The notes: generated by a model not told the origin, from the letters alone. Counted from the first letter of the stretch, positions 33,681 through 42,443 are shown. The stretch: 64,000 bases of DNA from Paractinoplanes atraurantiacus (GCF_900215205.1 NZ_OBDY01000008.1:248001-312000); one strand, 5' to 3'. Program-made: numbers and translations.

Positions 33681-33814
33681 CTGCTCTCCCTCGATCGGTG
33701 CAAGCAAGCTAGGAGCGGGCACCGCCGGGCAAGTGTGCGCGGGGCCCAGCCCGGCCGCGCCGCCGCGTGCTTCGCGCACGATCGCCGCTCCGGGCGGCTG
33801 GCCAGACTGCGGCC

Positions 33815-34804
33815 ATGACAGTCTTCGCGAAGCGCGACCGCCGGGCGGAAATCGACACGGCCATCGATGCGGTGACCTCCTCGGGAAGCGCCGGCGACGC
33901 GGTCCGGCTGGCCCAACTGCTGACCAGCGCCCCGCCCAACCTGCTGACCCCGGCCGCGGCCGCTTCCTGGGCGTCATCCCTTCCCGGATTGACCGCCACG
34001 GTGCTCGACGCGGCCGACTTCGGCGCGCTGTCGGCCATCGGAGGAGGCTCGTCCAACGCTCCGCAGATGGTGCGGCTCGACTATCTGTCGGCGTCGCCGT
34101 CCGTGGCGCTGGTGGGCAAGGGCATCACCTTCGACAGCGGAGGCCTCTCGCTGAAATCCCCGGCCGCCATGCAGTCGATGCGGATGGACGTGGCCGGCGC
34201 CGCCACCGTCCTGGCCGTCATGGCCGCCCTGCCCGCGGCCGGCTGCACGATCCCGGTCACGGCGGTGCTGCCGTTCGCCGAGAACCTGCCCGGCCCGGGC
34301 GCGGCCCGCCCCGGCGACGTGGTCACCGCCTGGAACGGCACCGAGATCCAGATCCTGGACACCGACTTCGAGGGCCGGGTGATCCTGGCCGACGCGCTGG
34401 CCCTGGCCGCCTCACTGTCACCGTCCCTGCTGATCGACCTGGCCACGCTGACCTATCAGGCCGAGATCGCCCTGGGCCCCGAGATCGCCGCCGTCTTCGG
34501 CCGCGACGATCGCGCTGTCGAGCGCTTCCTGGCCGCCGCGTCCAAGGCAGGCGAGCCGATGTGGCGGCTGCCGTACGACGAGCGCTACATAGACCAGGTC
34601 CGCACTCCGTACGGCGTACGAAACCACCCCTTGCACGACTCCGGACGCGCCATCACCGCCGCCCTGTTCCTCGGCGAGTTCGTGCCGCCCTCAGTCCCGT
34701 GGGTGCACTGCGACATGACCGGCCCGGCCTGGAAGGGCGACGCCTCCCTGGACGGCGCCACCGGCTTCGGAGCCCGCACCCTGTTACGGCTGTTACTTGC
34801 GTGA
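33815..34804 (+). CDS. M17-type leucyl aminopeptidase-like protein, short form
   Basis: A 329-residue protein covering the M17 catalytic domain. VALVGKGITFDSGGLSLKSP supplies the Lys/Asp metal ligands and MRMDVAGAATVLAVM a third Asp. The signature normally NTDAEGR reads DTDFEGR here, keeping Asp, Glu and Arg but replacing the first Asn and the Ala. C-terminal HCDMTGPAW and TGFGARTLLRLL are typical. The usual 150-residue N-terminal macrodomain-like region is reduced to about 60 residues, so hexamer assembly may differ. ATG 33815 is used; an upstream in-frame start would add only low-complexity sequence. Confidence 0.78.
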   Translation: MTVFAKRDRRAEIDTAIDAVTSSGSAGDAVRLAQLLTSAPPNLLTPAAAASWASSLPGLTATVLDAADFGALSAIGGGSSNAPQMVRLDYLSASPSVALVGKGITFDSGGLSLKSPAAMQSMRMDVAGAATVLAVMAALPAAGCTIPVTAVLPFAENLPGPGAARPGDVVTAWNGTEIQILDTDFEGRVILADALALAASLSPSLLIDLATLTYQAEIALGPEIAAVFGRDDRAVERFLAAASKAGEPMWRLPYDERYIDQVRTPYGVRNHPLHDSGRAITAALFLGEFVPPSVPWVHCDMTGPAWKGDASLDGATGFGARTLLRLLLA

Positions 34805-34894
34805 TGGACGGCACCCAATTGTTCATCGCGGTTTCGTGGTTACCCACAGGTCGGCGCAATAGGTTGAGCCTGAAAGCAAAACCGAGGGGGGACC

Positions 34895-35719
34895 ATGGGT
34901 TTCATCACCACCAATGACGGTGTCGAGATCTTCTACAAGGACTGGGGATCGGGTCAGCCGATCGTGTTCAGCCACGGATGGCCGCTGTCGTCCGATGACT
35001 GGGACGCGCAGCTGATGTTCTTCCTGCAGCGCGGCTACCGGGTCATCGCGCACGACCGCCGGGGGCACGGCCGCTCGGCGCAGGTCGCCGACGGCCACGA
35101 CATGGACCACTACGCGGACGACCTGGCCGCGCTGACCGCCCACCTCGACCTGCGCGACGCCGTTCACGTCGGGCACTCGACCGGTGGTGGCGAGGTCGCG
35201 CACTACATCGCCCGCCACGGCGAGTCGCGCGTCGCCAAGGCGGTGCTGATCAGCGCCGTACCGCCGATCATGGTGCAGACCGAGGCCAACCCGGGCGGCC
35301 TGCCCAAGAGCGTCTTCGACGGCATCCAGGAGCAGGTGGCGACGAACCGCTCGGTCTTCTACCGCGACCTGCCGGCCACCGCGTTCTACGGCTTCAACCG
35401 TGACGGCGTCGAGCCGATCGAGGCCATCATCCAGAACTGGTGGCGCCAGGGCATGATGGGCGGCGCCAAGGCCCACTACGACGGCGTGGTCGCGTTCTCG
35501 CAGACCGACTTCACCGAGGACCTCAAGAAGATCACGGTCCCGGTCCTGGTCATGCACGGCGACGACGACCAGGTCGTCCCGTACGCCGACTCGGGCCCGC
35601 TCTCGGCCAAGCTCGTGCAGAACGGCACGCTCAAGACGTACGCGGGCTTCCCGCACGGCATGCCCACCACGCAGGCCGCCGTCATCAACGCCGACCTGCT
35701 GGAGTTCATCCAGTCCTGA
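34895..35719 (+). CDS. Alpha/beta hydrolase, cofactor-free haloperoxidase (perhydrolase) type
   Basis: A 274-residue alpha/beta hydrolase. The nucleophile elbow is GHSTGG with Ser95, the acid is in HGDDDQVVP (Asp225 region), and the base is His254 in GFPHGMPT. FSHGWPLSSDDWDAQ supplies the oxyanion region. This is the non-heme chloroperoxidase group, which in practice are esterases with promiscuous perhydrolase activity. GAGGGGGGA lies just before ATG 34895. No signal peptide is present. A strong terminator follows 15 bp after the stop, so the gene stands alone. Confidence 0.88.
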   Translation: MGFITTNDGVEIFYKDWGSGQPIVFSHGWPLSSDDWDAQLMFFLQRGYRVIAHDRRGHGRSAQVADGHDMDHYADDLAALTAHLDLRDAVHVGHSTGGGEVAHYIARHGESRVAKAVLISAVPPIMVQTEANPGGLPKSVFDGIQEQVATNRSVFYRDLPATAFYGFNRDGVEPIEAIIQNWWRQGMMGGAKAHYDGVVAFSQTDFTEDLKKITVPVLVMHGDDDQVVPYADSGPLSAKLVQNGTLKTYAGFPHGMPTTQAAVINADLLEFIQS

Positions 35720-35734
35720 CGTGCACACGTCCAC

Positions 35735-35767
35735 AAAGGCCGCCGGGGCATCCCTCCGGCGGCCTTT
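35735..35767 (+). terminator. Rho-independent-like terminator of the haloperoxidase gene
   Basis: Perfect 12-base arms AAAGGCCGCCGG (35735-35746) and CCGGCGGCCTTT (35756-35767) surround a 9-base loop, 15 bp after the hydrolase stop. The A/T ends make it work similarly in both directions. Confidence 0.8.
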
Positions 35768-35769
35768 GC

Positions 35770-36222
35770 CGTGTCGCGCCCCGGCGCCCAGGCCGCGTGG
35801 GCGTGTGCGGTCCGGCGCAGGAACGCCTCCAGGCCGGCCAGATCGTCGGTGTTGATGTGGTCGACGTCCGCGGCGACCAGTTCGCGCCACAGGGCCTCAC
35901 GTTCCGGGCCGGAGGCGTCGGGGGTGGCCCAGAAGCGCACGCGCTGCCGGTTGGCGTGGGCATCACGGACGAACTGCCGCAGCTTCGTGCGCTCCGCGGC
36001 CGGCATCGGGCCCACGCCCTGCCACGTGAACAGGTTGGTCCAGTTGTCGCTGATCAGCGGGATGAGGCCGGCCGGCGCACCCGAGCCGAGGTCGGCGGCA
36101 CGGCCGTCGTAGAAGGCGTACCGCACCCGCTGCGCGGCCATCAGGTCGCGCGGCCGGTCACCGCTGATCACGACGGTCACGGCATTTTCCAGGACCCGGC
36201 CATTGGTGTACGACTCGACGAG
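35770..36222 (-). pseudogene. Remnant of a PI-PLC/glycerophosphodiester phosphodiesterase-like protein
   Basis: The minus-strand frame reads YTNGRVLENAVTVVISGDRP, then DNWTNLFTWQG, then RVRFWATPDASGPEREALW and DHINTDDLAGLEAFLRR. These match the C-terminal half of the phosphatidylinositol-specific phospholipase C/GDPD barrel family. The catalytic N-terminal half (first His and Glu pair) is absent: an in-frame stop lies at 36223-36225 and no homology continues upstream. The open frame also runs past the normal C-terminus into the antisense of the hydrolase gene. This is a decayed 3' fragment. Confidence 0.6.
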
Positions 36223-36324
36223 TCATGCCGCGACGCTAACGACACATCGTGAATCGTCGATGACGTGCGCATGGTTACAGGTGGAGCCCGGGCGTCCTTT
36301 CCGGGGCGGTGCCAGGATCGAAGA

Positions 36325-37212
36325 ATGAATCAGGAGCAGCTGGCGAAGGTCGGGTCGGGGACGGGATTTCTCGCGGCGCTGGATCAGAGCGGTGGGAGCA
36401 CGCCCAAGGCGCTCGAGCAGTACGGGGTGGCGGAGTCGGCGTACTCGGATGATGATCAGATGTTCGATCTCATGCACGAGTTCCGGGCGCGGATCATCTC
36501 GGCGCCGGCGTTCGGTGGGGATCGGGTGCTGGCGGCGATCCTGTTCGAACAGACGATGGAGCGTGAGGTCGACGGGGTGGCCGTGCCGGCGTACCTCTGG
36601 GGTCGCAAGCAGGTTGTGCCGTTTGTGAAAGTCGATGAGGGGCTGGCCGCGGAGAAGGACGGCGTGCGGCTGATGAAGCCGTTCACCAGGCTCGACGGGC
36701 TGCTCGAGCGGGCGACGCGCCGCGGGGTGTTCGGGACGAAGATGCGGTCGTTCATCGCCGGGCCCGACCGCGGGGGCGTCGCGGCGGTGCTCGATCAGCA
36801 GTTCGACTATGCCGGGCGGATTCTGGACGCGGGGCTCGTGCCGATCATCGAGCCCGAGGTCGACATTCACAGCGGCGGCAAGGCGGCGGCCGAGGAGCTG
36901 CTGCTGGCCGGCATCGTCGACCGGCTGGCGGGTGTGCCGGACGGGCGGCAGGTGATGCTCAAGCTGTCGATTCCGAGCCAGGACGACTTCTACGCGGGGC
37001 TGATCGCGCACCCCAAGGTGCTGCGCGTGGTCGCGCTCTCCGGCGGCTACACGCAGGCCGAGGCCGACGAGCGGCTCGCGCGCAACCGCGGGCTGATCGC
37101 CAGTTTCTCGCGGGCGCTGACCCAGGATCTGCGCCGGGACCAGAGCGACGCCGAGTTCAACCGGGTGCTCGACAAGGCGATCGGGGACATCTATCGAGCG
37201 TCGGCCGCCTGA
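36325..37212 (+). CDS. Fructose-bisphosphate aldolase, class I
   Basis: A 295-residue bacterial class I aldolase. It has GFLAALDQSGGSTPKALEQYG at the N-terminus, the first active-site lysine in GTKMRSF, an acidic pair in LVPIIEPEVDIHS, and the Schiff-base lysine in VMLKLSIPSQ, then VVALSGGYTQAEAD. It cleaves or forms fructose-1,6-bisphosphate without a metal. Length matches the short Staphylococcus/actinobacterial form. ATG 36325 starts the conserved block. A hairpin overlaps its stop codon. Confidence 0.9.
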   Translation: MNQEQLAKVGSGTGFLAALDQSGGSTPKALEQYGVAESAYSDDDQMFDLMHEFRARIISAPAFGGDRVLAAILFEQTMEREVDGVAVPAYLWGRKQVVPFVKVDEGLAAEKDGVRLMKPFTRLDGLLERATRRGVFGTKMRSFIAGPDRGGVAAVLDQQFDYAGRILDAGLVPIIEPEVDIHSGGKAAAEELLLAGIVDRLAGVPDGRQVMLKLSIPSQDDFYAGLIAHPKVLRVVALSGGYTQAEADERLARNRGLIASFSRALTQDLRRDQSDAEFNRVLDKAIGDIYRASAA

Positions 37213-37223
37213 CGCGGCGGCCG
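37202..37223 (+). terminator. Hairpin at the aldolase stop
   Basis: Arms CGGCCGCC (37202-37209) and GGCGGCCG (37216-37223) pair perfectly around a 6-base loop containing the TGA stop. There is no U-tract. Confidence 0.4.
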
Positions 37224-37386
37224 TCACCGTCGAAGGCGCCGATTCGTTCTATGGCCGTGATCAGAACCGCGCCGTGGGCACCGTCCGGACATCGGCCGTT
37301 GGTCTTGTTGACCATCACCGTTTCGGCTGATGCCGGGAAGAGTTCCACCGAGCATCATGGTCCGATCTGATCGAGAAAGTGTGACC

Positions 37387-37563
37387 ATGTTCAGGACTAT
37401 TGACGCCGACTCCCGCTCGGCCACCGCGAACGAGATCGCCGCCCGCCTGCGCGCCCAGTATGTAGCCAGCGGCGACCGCGCCTACCTCCATGCCGCCGCG
37501 ATCGCGCTGGGACAGGCGTTCCCGGCTGCGACCGCCGCACCGGAGCCGGCGCCCGCGAGCTGA
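37387..37563 (+). CDS. Hypothetical 58-residue protein
   Basis: A small frame from ATG 37387 (GTG 37381 possible) with a plausible helical core (ATANEIAARLRAQYVASGDRAYLHAAAIALGQAF) and a Pro/Ala tail. Codon usage is typical of the region. I do not recognise a family. It ends 7 bp before the convergent regulator's stop. The 174-bp gap before it contains no other gene that I can see. Confidence 0.4.
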   Translation: MFRTIDADSRSATANEIAARLRAQYVASGDRAYLHAAAIALGQAFPAATAAPEPAPAS

Positions 37564-37570
37564 GCCGCTT

Positions 37571-38521
37571 TCACCGATCCCGAAACGCTGCGCGGTAGGC
37601 CTCGGGGCTGACGCCCCGGGTTCGGCGGAAGTGGCGCTGCAAAGTGTCCAGGCTGCCGAAACCGCACCGGCGGGCCACTGCGGCGATCGTCGTGCCGGCC
37701 CGCTCCAGCAGCTGCTCGGCGCGGCGGACCCGTTGCTCCCGCACCCACGCGGCCGGCGTCGCGCCGGTCGCGGCCGTGAAGTGCCGGATGAACGTGCGCG
37801 GCGACATGGCGGCCCGGACGGCCAGGGCGTTCACCGACAGGTCGGCGTCCAGGTGGTCGGCCGCCCAGTCGAGCAGCTCGGCCAGGGTCGGCCCGGGGTC
37901 GTTCGGCGTCACCGGCCGCCGGGAGAACTGGGCCTGGCCGCCGCTGCGGTGGGCCGGCACGACCATCTCCCGGGCGACCCGGTTCGCGATGTCGGCGCCG
38001 TGGTCGCGGCGGATCAGGTGCAGGCACAGGTCGATCGCGGCCGACGCCCCGGCGCTGGTGGCGATCGGGCCGTCCACCGCGTAGATCCGGTCGGCGTCGA
38101 CGGTGACGCGCGGAAACCGGGCGGCCAGATCATCCGTGTACGCCCAGTGGGTCGTCGCCGTGCGCCCGTCGAGCAGGCCGGCCGCGGCCAGCGTGAACGC
38201 GCCCGTGCACAGGGCGGCGACCGTCGCGCCCCGGTCGGCGGCCCGGCGCAGCGCCGTCACCAGCTCGGGTGAGGGCGGCGGCACCGGCGGGCCGGCCCCG
38301 GTCACGATGATCAGGTCGGCCCGGTCGAGGTGGCCGAGCCCGGCGGTCGGTGTCATCAGGAAGCCGGTCGAGGTGCGCAGCGGGCCGGGCGTCTCGGCGC
38401 ACACCTCGTAGCGGTAGCGCGGCAGCTCCGGGTCGACCCGGGCCAGCCCGAAGATCTCGCTGGCGATGCCGAGCTCGAACGCGGGCACCGGCTCGGCGAC
38501 GACCACGGCGACATCCGTCAT
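37571..38521 (-). CDS. GlxA-type AraC regulator with DJ-1/PfpI domain
   Basis: A 316-residue protein. Residues about 1-170 form a DJ-1/PfpI-like domain with VAALCTGAFTLAAAGLLDGR (the nucleophile-elbow cysteine) and ATTHWAYTDDLAARFPRV. Residues about 215-316 form an AraC double helix-turn-helix (LSVNALAVRAAMSPRTFIRHFTAATG and IAAVARRCGFGSLDTLQRHFRR). Such regulators respond to small amines or amino-acid derivatives. It diverges from a DMT-family exporter gene 70 bp away, which is its likely target. Confidence 0.87.
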   Translation of the reverse strand: MTDVAVVVAEPVPAFELGIASEIFGLARVDPELPRYRYEVCAETPGPLRTSTGFLMTPTAGLGHLDRADLIIVTGAGPPVPPPSPELVTALRRAADRGATVAALCTGAFTLAAAGLLDGRTATTHWAYTDDLAARFPRVTVDADRIYAVDGPIATSAGASAAIDLCLHLIRRDHGADIANRVAREMVVPAHRSGGQAQFSRRPVTPNDPGPTLAELLDWAADHLDADLSVNALAVRAAMSPRTFIRHFTAATGATPAAWVREQRVRRAEQLLERAGTTIAAVARRCGFGSLDTLQRHFRRTRGVSPEAYRAAFRDR

Positions 38522-38591
38522 GCCTCCCAGGATGGCACGAACTGCGGCTCTCATGGCAAAGCTGCCACTCCGGGGCGGGTACCGGACAGGT

Positions 38592-39470
38592 ATGACCTTC
38601 GCCGGACCACTGCTCATCGTGTACGTCGTCTGGGGCTCCACCTATCTGGCGCAGAAGGTGGGCCTGGAGGGCGTGCCGCCGCTGACGATGAACGCCTTCC
38701 GCTTCTTCGTCGCCGGGGCGCTGCTCTACGCGTACTGCCGCTACCGCAAGGTGCCGCATCCCGACCGTACGCAGTGGCGGGCCGGCGCCGTCCTCGGTCT
38801 GCTGCTCCCCGCCGGCACCGGCGGCGCCGCGTGGGCCGAACAGTGGCTGTCCTCCGGCATCACCGCGTTGTTCCTGGCCAGCATCCCGCTCTGGATCGTG
38901 CTCGGCCGCCGGGTGGTCGACCGGGAGAAGGTCACCTGGCCGGTGGCGCTGGGCCTGGCCGCCGGGTTCGCCGGGGTGACCCTGCTGGCCCGGCCGCAGG
39001 GTGGCGGCGACGCCGTGGCGATCGCGGTCGCGCTCGCCGCCGCCCTGTGCTGGGGTCTGGGCACGGTCTACGCCGGCCACGCGCCCAAGCCGCAGTCCGC
39101 CCTGATGGCCAGCGCGACCCAGATGCTGTGCGCCGGCGCGATCCTGACCGTGCTGTCCGGCGCCACCGGCGAGTGGGAGCGGATCGAGGTCACCGGCCGC
39201 TCGGCGCTGGCGGTGGCCTATCTGATCGTCTTCGGCAGTCTGGTGGCCTACACGGCGTACACCTGGCTGTTGAAGAACACCGCCCCGCAGATAGCCGGCA
39301 CCTATGCGTTCGTGAACCCGGTCGTGGCCGTCCTTCTCGGCTGGTGGATCCTCGACGAGCCGCTGACCGTGCGGACGATCCTCGCCACCGTGGTGATCGC
39401 GGCCGGGGTGGCGCTGATCGTGCTGGCGCCTAAGCCGCAGCCCGCTGATCTTGTGCCAGCAGGTCGCTGA
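38592..39470 (+). CDS. DMT-family (EamA) exporter
   Basis: A 292-residue protein with ten hydrophobic helices as two EamA repeats. Repeat 1 begins LLIVYVVWGSTYLAQKVGLEGVPPL and repeat 2 begins VALAAALCWGLGTVYAGHA. The YedA/PecM-like TAYTWLLKNTAPQIAGTYAFVNPVVAVLLGWW segment is present. It probably exports an amino acid or other metabolite. The divergent GlxA-type regulator is its presumed control. The 3' end overlaps the convergent GGDEF/EAL gene by 41 bp. Confidence 0.85.
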   Translation: MTFAGPLLIVYVVWGSTYLAQKVGLEGVPPLTMNAFRFFVAGALLYAYCRYRKVPHPDRTQWRAGAVLGLLLPAGTGGAAWAEQWLSSGITALFLASIPLWIVLGRRVVDREKVTWPVALGLAAGFAGVTLLARPQGGGDAVAIAVALAAALCWGLGTVYAGHAPKPQSALMASATQMLCAGAILTVLSGATGEWERIEVTGRSALAVAYLIVFGSLVAYTAYTWLLKNTAPQIAGTYAFVNPVVAVLLGWWILDEPLTVRTILATVVIAAGVALIVLAPKPQPADLVPAGR

Positions 39471-42018
39471 CGGCCGCGGCGGGCAGCGGGCGGGCGAAAT
39501 GGAAGCCCTGCACGTGGCGATATCCGAGCTGGTGCAGGCGCTCGGCCTGAGCCGCGGTCTCCACACCTTCGGCCACCGTGCGCAGGCCCATCGTGGTGGC
39601 GATGCCGGTCAGGGCGGTCACGACGGCCTCCTGCTCGGGGGCGCCGCCGAGACCGTCGACGAACGACTTGTCGACCTTGATGACGTCGACCGGGCAGGTG
39701 CGCAGCAGGCCCAGCGACGAGTGGCCGGTGCCGAAGTCGTCGAGCGCGATGCTGACACCCAGCGCCGACAGGGCCTTGACGGTGGCGAGCGCGCGGCCGC
39801 CGCCGAAGACCGCCGTCTCGGTGATCTCGACGGTCAATTGCTTGGGGGGTACGCCGTGACGGGCGAGCGCCGAAGCCACAAGATCAGGAAGGGCCGGGTC
39901 GAGCAGTTGCCGCGCCGAGACGTTGACCGCGACCGAGTGCAGGCCGGGCCAGGCCGCGGCCTGGGCGCAGGCGGTGTCGATGATCCAGGCGCCCAGCTCG
40001 ACGATGAGGCCGGTGTCCTCGGCGACCGGGATGAAGTCGGCCGGGGAGACGATCTCGCCGGAGGGCAGGGTCCAGCGTACGAGGGACTCGACGCCGTAGA
40101 TCTCGCCGTGCGGCAGCGTGACCACAGGCTGGTAGAGCAGGTGGAACTCGCCCTGGTTGAGTGCCCGGCGCAGGTCGGCGGCGAGGGTGGCCCGCTGGCG
40201 CAGTTCACGCTCGAGCGAGGCGTCATAGCGCACGACCAGGCCACCGGCCGCCTCGCGCAGGGCGACCTCGGCCTCCCGGTAGTCGTCCCCGATACCGACC
40301 GAAACCTCAACGATCATGTCGTGCCCGGCCGCCCGAAGCGGCTCCGCCGTGGCCGCGACAAGCAGCCCAGCGAAGTCGGCCGGCGCCGAGCCCGGCGCTA
40401 CCTTGCCCGGCGTCGCCGAGCCCGGCGTCACTGAGCCCTGCGCCTCCGAGCGCCGCGCCTCCGAGCCCTGCGCCTCCGACCCCCGCGCCTTCGACCCCCG
40501 CGCCTTCGACCCCCGCGCCTTCGACCCCCGCGCCTCCGAGCCCTGCGCCTCCGAGCGCCGCGCCTCCGACCCACGCGCCTCCAACCCCCGCGCCTCCAAC
40601 CCCCGCGCCACCGAGCTCCGCGCCCTTCCTCCGGATAAATCGGAAATGTCCGTTGAAAAAGTGGCGGATGAGTGCGGCGAACGGGGCAGGAGCACGCCGA
40701 ACTCGTCGCCGCCGAGGCGGGCGACCGTCGCGTCGGGGCCGGCCAGGGCGGTGAGGCGGTCGGCGAAGGCGATCAGCAGCGCGTCGCCGGCGTCGGGGCC
40801 GAGGCCGTCGTTGATCGCGCGGAACTCCCGCAGGTCGATCAGCACGACGGTGTGACCCGGGGCCACGGATTCGGTGAAGTGGCGGCGGTTGTAGAGGCCG
40901 GTCAGGTCGTCGTGTGCCGCCCGGTGGGCGACCGTGTCGAGCAGGGTGGCGTTCTCGGCCAGGGCCACCGCCTGGCGGGCCACGACCAGGAGCAGTAGCA
41001 GGGTGGTGCCGGCGACCTGGGCCGTGCTCAGGTGGCCCTCGCGCAGATAGACGGTGGCCAGCAGAACGCTGGTCAGGCCGGTGGCCACCAGCGGAATCGC
41101 GGTGCCGCGCTTGGGCTGCGCCGAGCCGTTCGCGGTCCCGCGCACCACGGGGGCCGAGCCGTTCGCGGTCCCGCGCACCACGGGGGCCGAGCCGTTCGCG
41201 GTCCCGCGCACCACCGGGGCCGAGCCGTTCGCGGTGCGGCGCAGCCCCCAGGTCGAGCTGTTCGCGGTGCGGCGCAGCGCCCAGGCCGAGCCGTTCGCGG
41301 CGCGGTGGGCGGCCATGACACCGAAAAGGCCGACGAAGGGCAGGACGGCGGCGCTGCCGTTGAGGTGGGGCCAGGGCAGGAGCAGGGTCATCAGGACCGT
41401 GGAGAGCGGGCCCGCCAGGCCGATCGGGGCCAGCCACCACAGGGCGGCGCGGGGGACCGGGCTCTGCCGGGCCGACATGATTTTGACGACGACCATGACG
41501 CCGGCCACCGCGATCGCCATCATCGCGATGTTCAGCCACCAGGCCGAGACGCCGACGCCGAACTTGTCGATGAACCAGTCCAGGTATTCCGAGCCGGCGA
41601 TGCCCGCGGTCACCGCCACCACGGCGACGTCGAGGACGGCCGTGGTGATCTGGCGCCAGCTGCGGCCGCCGCTCGGCAGACGGAGCAGCGCCGAGATGGC
41701 GAGGACGGTGCCCACGACGTACAGCAGGAGGGTCCTGGCCCCGATCGGCGGCATGCCGGACCAGGTCGCCGTGGCCAGGTCGGCGACCTGACTCAGCGCC
41801 GCCGCCAGCACGAAGCCCATGGCGACGGTGAGCCGCCGCCAGAACGTCCGCAGAGCCCCGGCGCTCGTGACCGCGACCGCGCGGAAACCGGCGACCGCCA
41901 GCGCGAGCGCGACGACGGCCGGCGCCCACACCAGCGGCCACGGGAACCCGGCGTGCGTGCCGAGCACGATCAGCACGACTTCCGCGACGGCGGCCGCGAG
42001 GGCCCAGGCTCCCTTCAT
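39430..42018 (-). CDS. Membrane GGDEF/EAL cyclic-di-GMP protein with two repeat insertions
   Basis: An 862-residue protein with an N-terminal membrane region of about ten helices, a GGDEF domain (DDLTGLYNRRHF, then RLGGDEFGVLL) and a C-terminal EAL domain (YGVESLVRW in place of EAL, NVSARQL, IALDDFGTGHSS, VIKVDKSFV). The GGDEF active site is intact and phosphodiesterase residues look mostly conserved, so it may make or degrade cyclic-di-GMP. Two low-complexity insertions interrupt it: an 11-residue repeat (TANGSAPVVRG) between membrane helices and a pentapeptide GSEAR/GSKAR stretch inside the GGDEF domain just after the signature. ATG 42018 is chosen; no Shine-Dalgarno is evident. Confidence 0.85.
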   Translation of the reverse strand: MKGAWALAAAVAEVVLIVLGTHAGFPWPLVWAPAVVALALAVAGFRAVAVTSAGALRTFWRRLTVAMGFVLAAALSQVADLATATWSGMPPIGARTLLLYVVGTVLAISALLRLPSGGRSWRQITTAVLDVAVVAVTAGIAGSEYLDWFIDKFGVGVSAWWLNIAMMAIAVAGVMVVVKIMSARQSPVPRAALWWLAPIGLAGPLSTVLMTLLLPWPHLNGSAAVLPFVGLFGVMAAHRAANGSAWALRRTANSSTWGLRRTANGSAPVVRGTANGSAPVVRGTANGSAPVVRGTANGSAQPKRGTAIPLVATGLTSVLLATVYLREGHLSTAQVAGTTLLLLLVVARQAVALAENATLLDTVAHRAAHDDLTGLYNRRHFTESVAPGHTVVLIDLREFRAINDGLGPDAGDALLIAFADRLTALAGPDATVARLGGDEFGVLLPRSPHSSATFSTDISDLSGGRARSSVARGLEARGLEARGSEARRSEAQGSEARGSKARGSKARGSKARGSEAQGSEARRSEAQGSVTPGSATPGKVAPGSAPADFAGLLVAATAEPLRAAGHDMIVEVSVGIGDDYREAEVALREAAGGLVVRYDASLERELRQRATLAADLRRALNQGEFHLLYQPVVTLPHGEIYGVESLVRWTLPSGEIVSPADFIPVAEDTGLIVELGAWIIDTACAQAAAWPGLHSVAVNVSARQLLDPALPDLVASALARHGVPPKQLTVEITETAVFGGGRALATVKALSALGVSIALDDFGTGHSSLGLLRTCPVDVIKVDKSFVDGLGGAPEQEAVVTALTGIATTMGLRTVAEGVETAAQAERLHQLGYRHVQGFHFARPLPAAAVSDLLAQDQRAAA
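40384..40623. repeat. 15-bp in-frame minisatellite inside the GGDEF domain
   Basis: About sixteen imperfect 15-bp units (GCCTCCGAGCCCTGC and variants such as GCCTTCGACCCCCGC). On the coding strand they give pentapeptides GSEAR, GSEAQ, GSKAR and GLEAR. The array lies between the GGDEF signature and the last strands of that domain. Confidence 0.85.
41121..41314. repeat. 33-bp in-frame minisatellite in the membrane region
   Basis: Six consecutive 33-bp units start at 41121, 41154, 41187, 41220, 41253 and 41286. The first three are nearly identical and the last three diverged. They encode an 11-residue repeat of the TANGSAPVVRG type in a loop between two membrane helices. There are no spacers, so it is not a CRISPR array. 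Confidence 0.85.
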
Positions 42019-42059
42019 GAAGGGAGAAATCGGCAGCGAAAGCCTAAAGCTAAGAAATG

Positions 42060-42443
42060 TCAGGCCGCGGCCGGAATGTCGGCCACCGTCTCCGGCCCCG
42101 CCTTGCTGTCGATGAACTCGTGCAGATGCTGCCACTCGGTCTCGCGGACGGCGCCGAACGCCCGGGCCTCGTCGATGAGATCGCGTGCCCGCGCGTAGTC
42201 ACCGGAGCTGAAGGCCGCGCTGGCGGCGGCGTTGGCCTGCTGACCCCGTACGCGCCGAAGCTCGTCCCACTGGGCGGCGTCCCGCACGGTCGTGGCCGGC
42301 ACGCCGTGCTTTTTCAGCCACGCCATCTCGTCGTCGGTCGCCTGGGTCACCCGGCCCACGTACTCCGGCCCCCACTGCTCCAGTGCCAGCAGTAGTTGCC
42401 GCTGCCGGACGGCAGTCCTCCGTCGGTCCAAGCTCGCGCTCAT
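42060..42443 (-). CDS. Hypothetical protein
   Basis: A 127-residue soluble, helix-rich protein (RQRQLLLALEQWGPEYVGRVTQATDDEMAWLKKHGV; AAFSSGDYARARDLIDEARAFG). ATG 42443 follows GGGGGGAA; ATG 42470 is an alternative. It lies 41 bp upstream of the GGDEF/EAL gene on the same strand, so it could be co-transcribed with it. I do not recognise the family. Confidence 0.55.
   Translation of the reverse strand: MSASLDRRRTAVRQRQLLLALEQWGPEYVGRVTQATDDEMAWLKKHGVPATTVRDAAQWDELRRVRGQQANAAASAAFSSGDYARARDLIDEARAFGAVRETEWQHLHEFIDSKAGPETVADIPAAA

Noticed and set aside
41121..41314. Possible CRISPR array
   Set aside because: Units are directly adjacent at 33 bp with no unique spacers, and they lie in frame within a GGDEF/EAL gene. 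It is a minisatellite.
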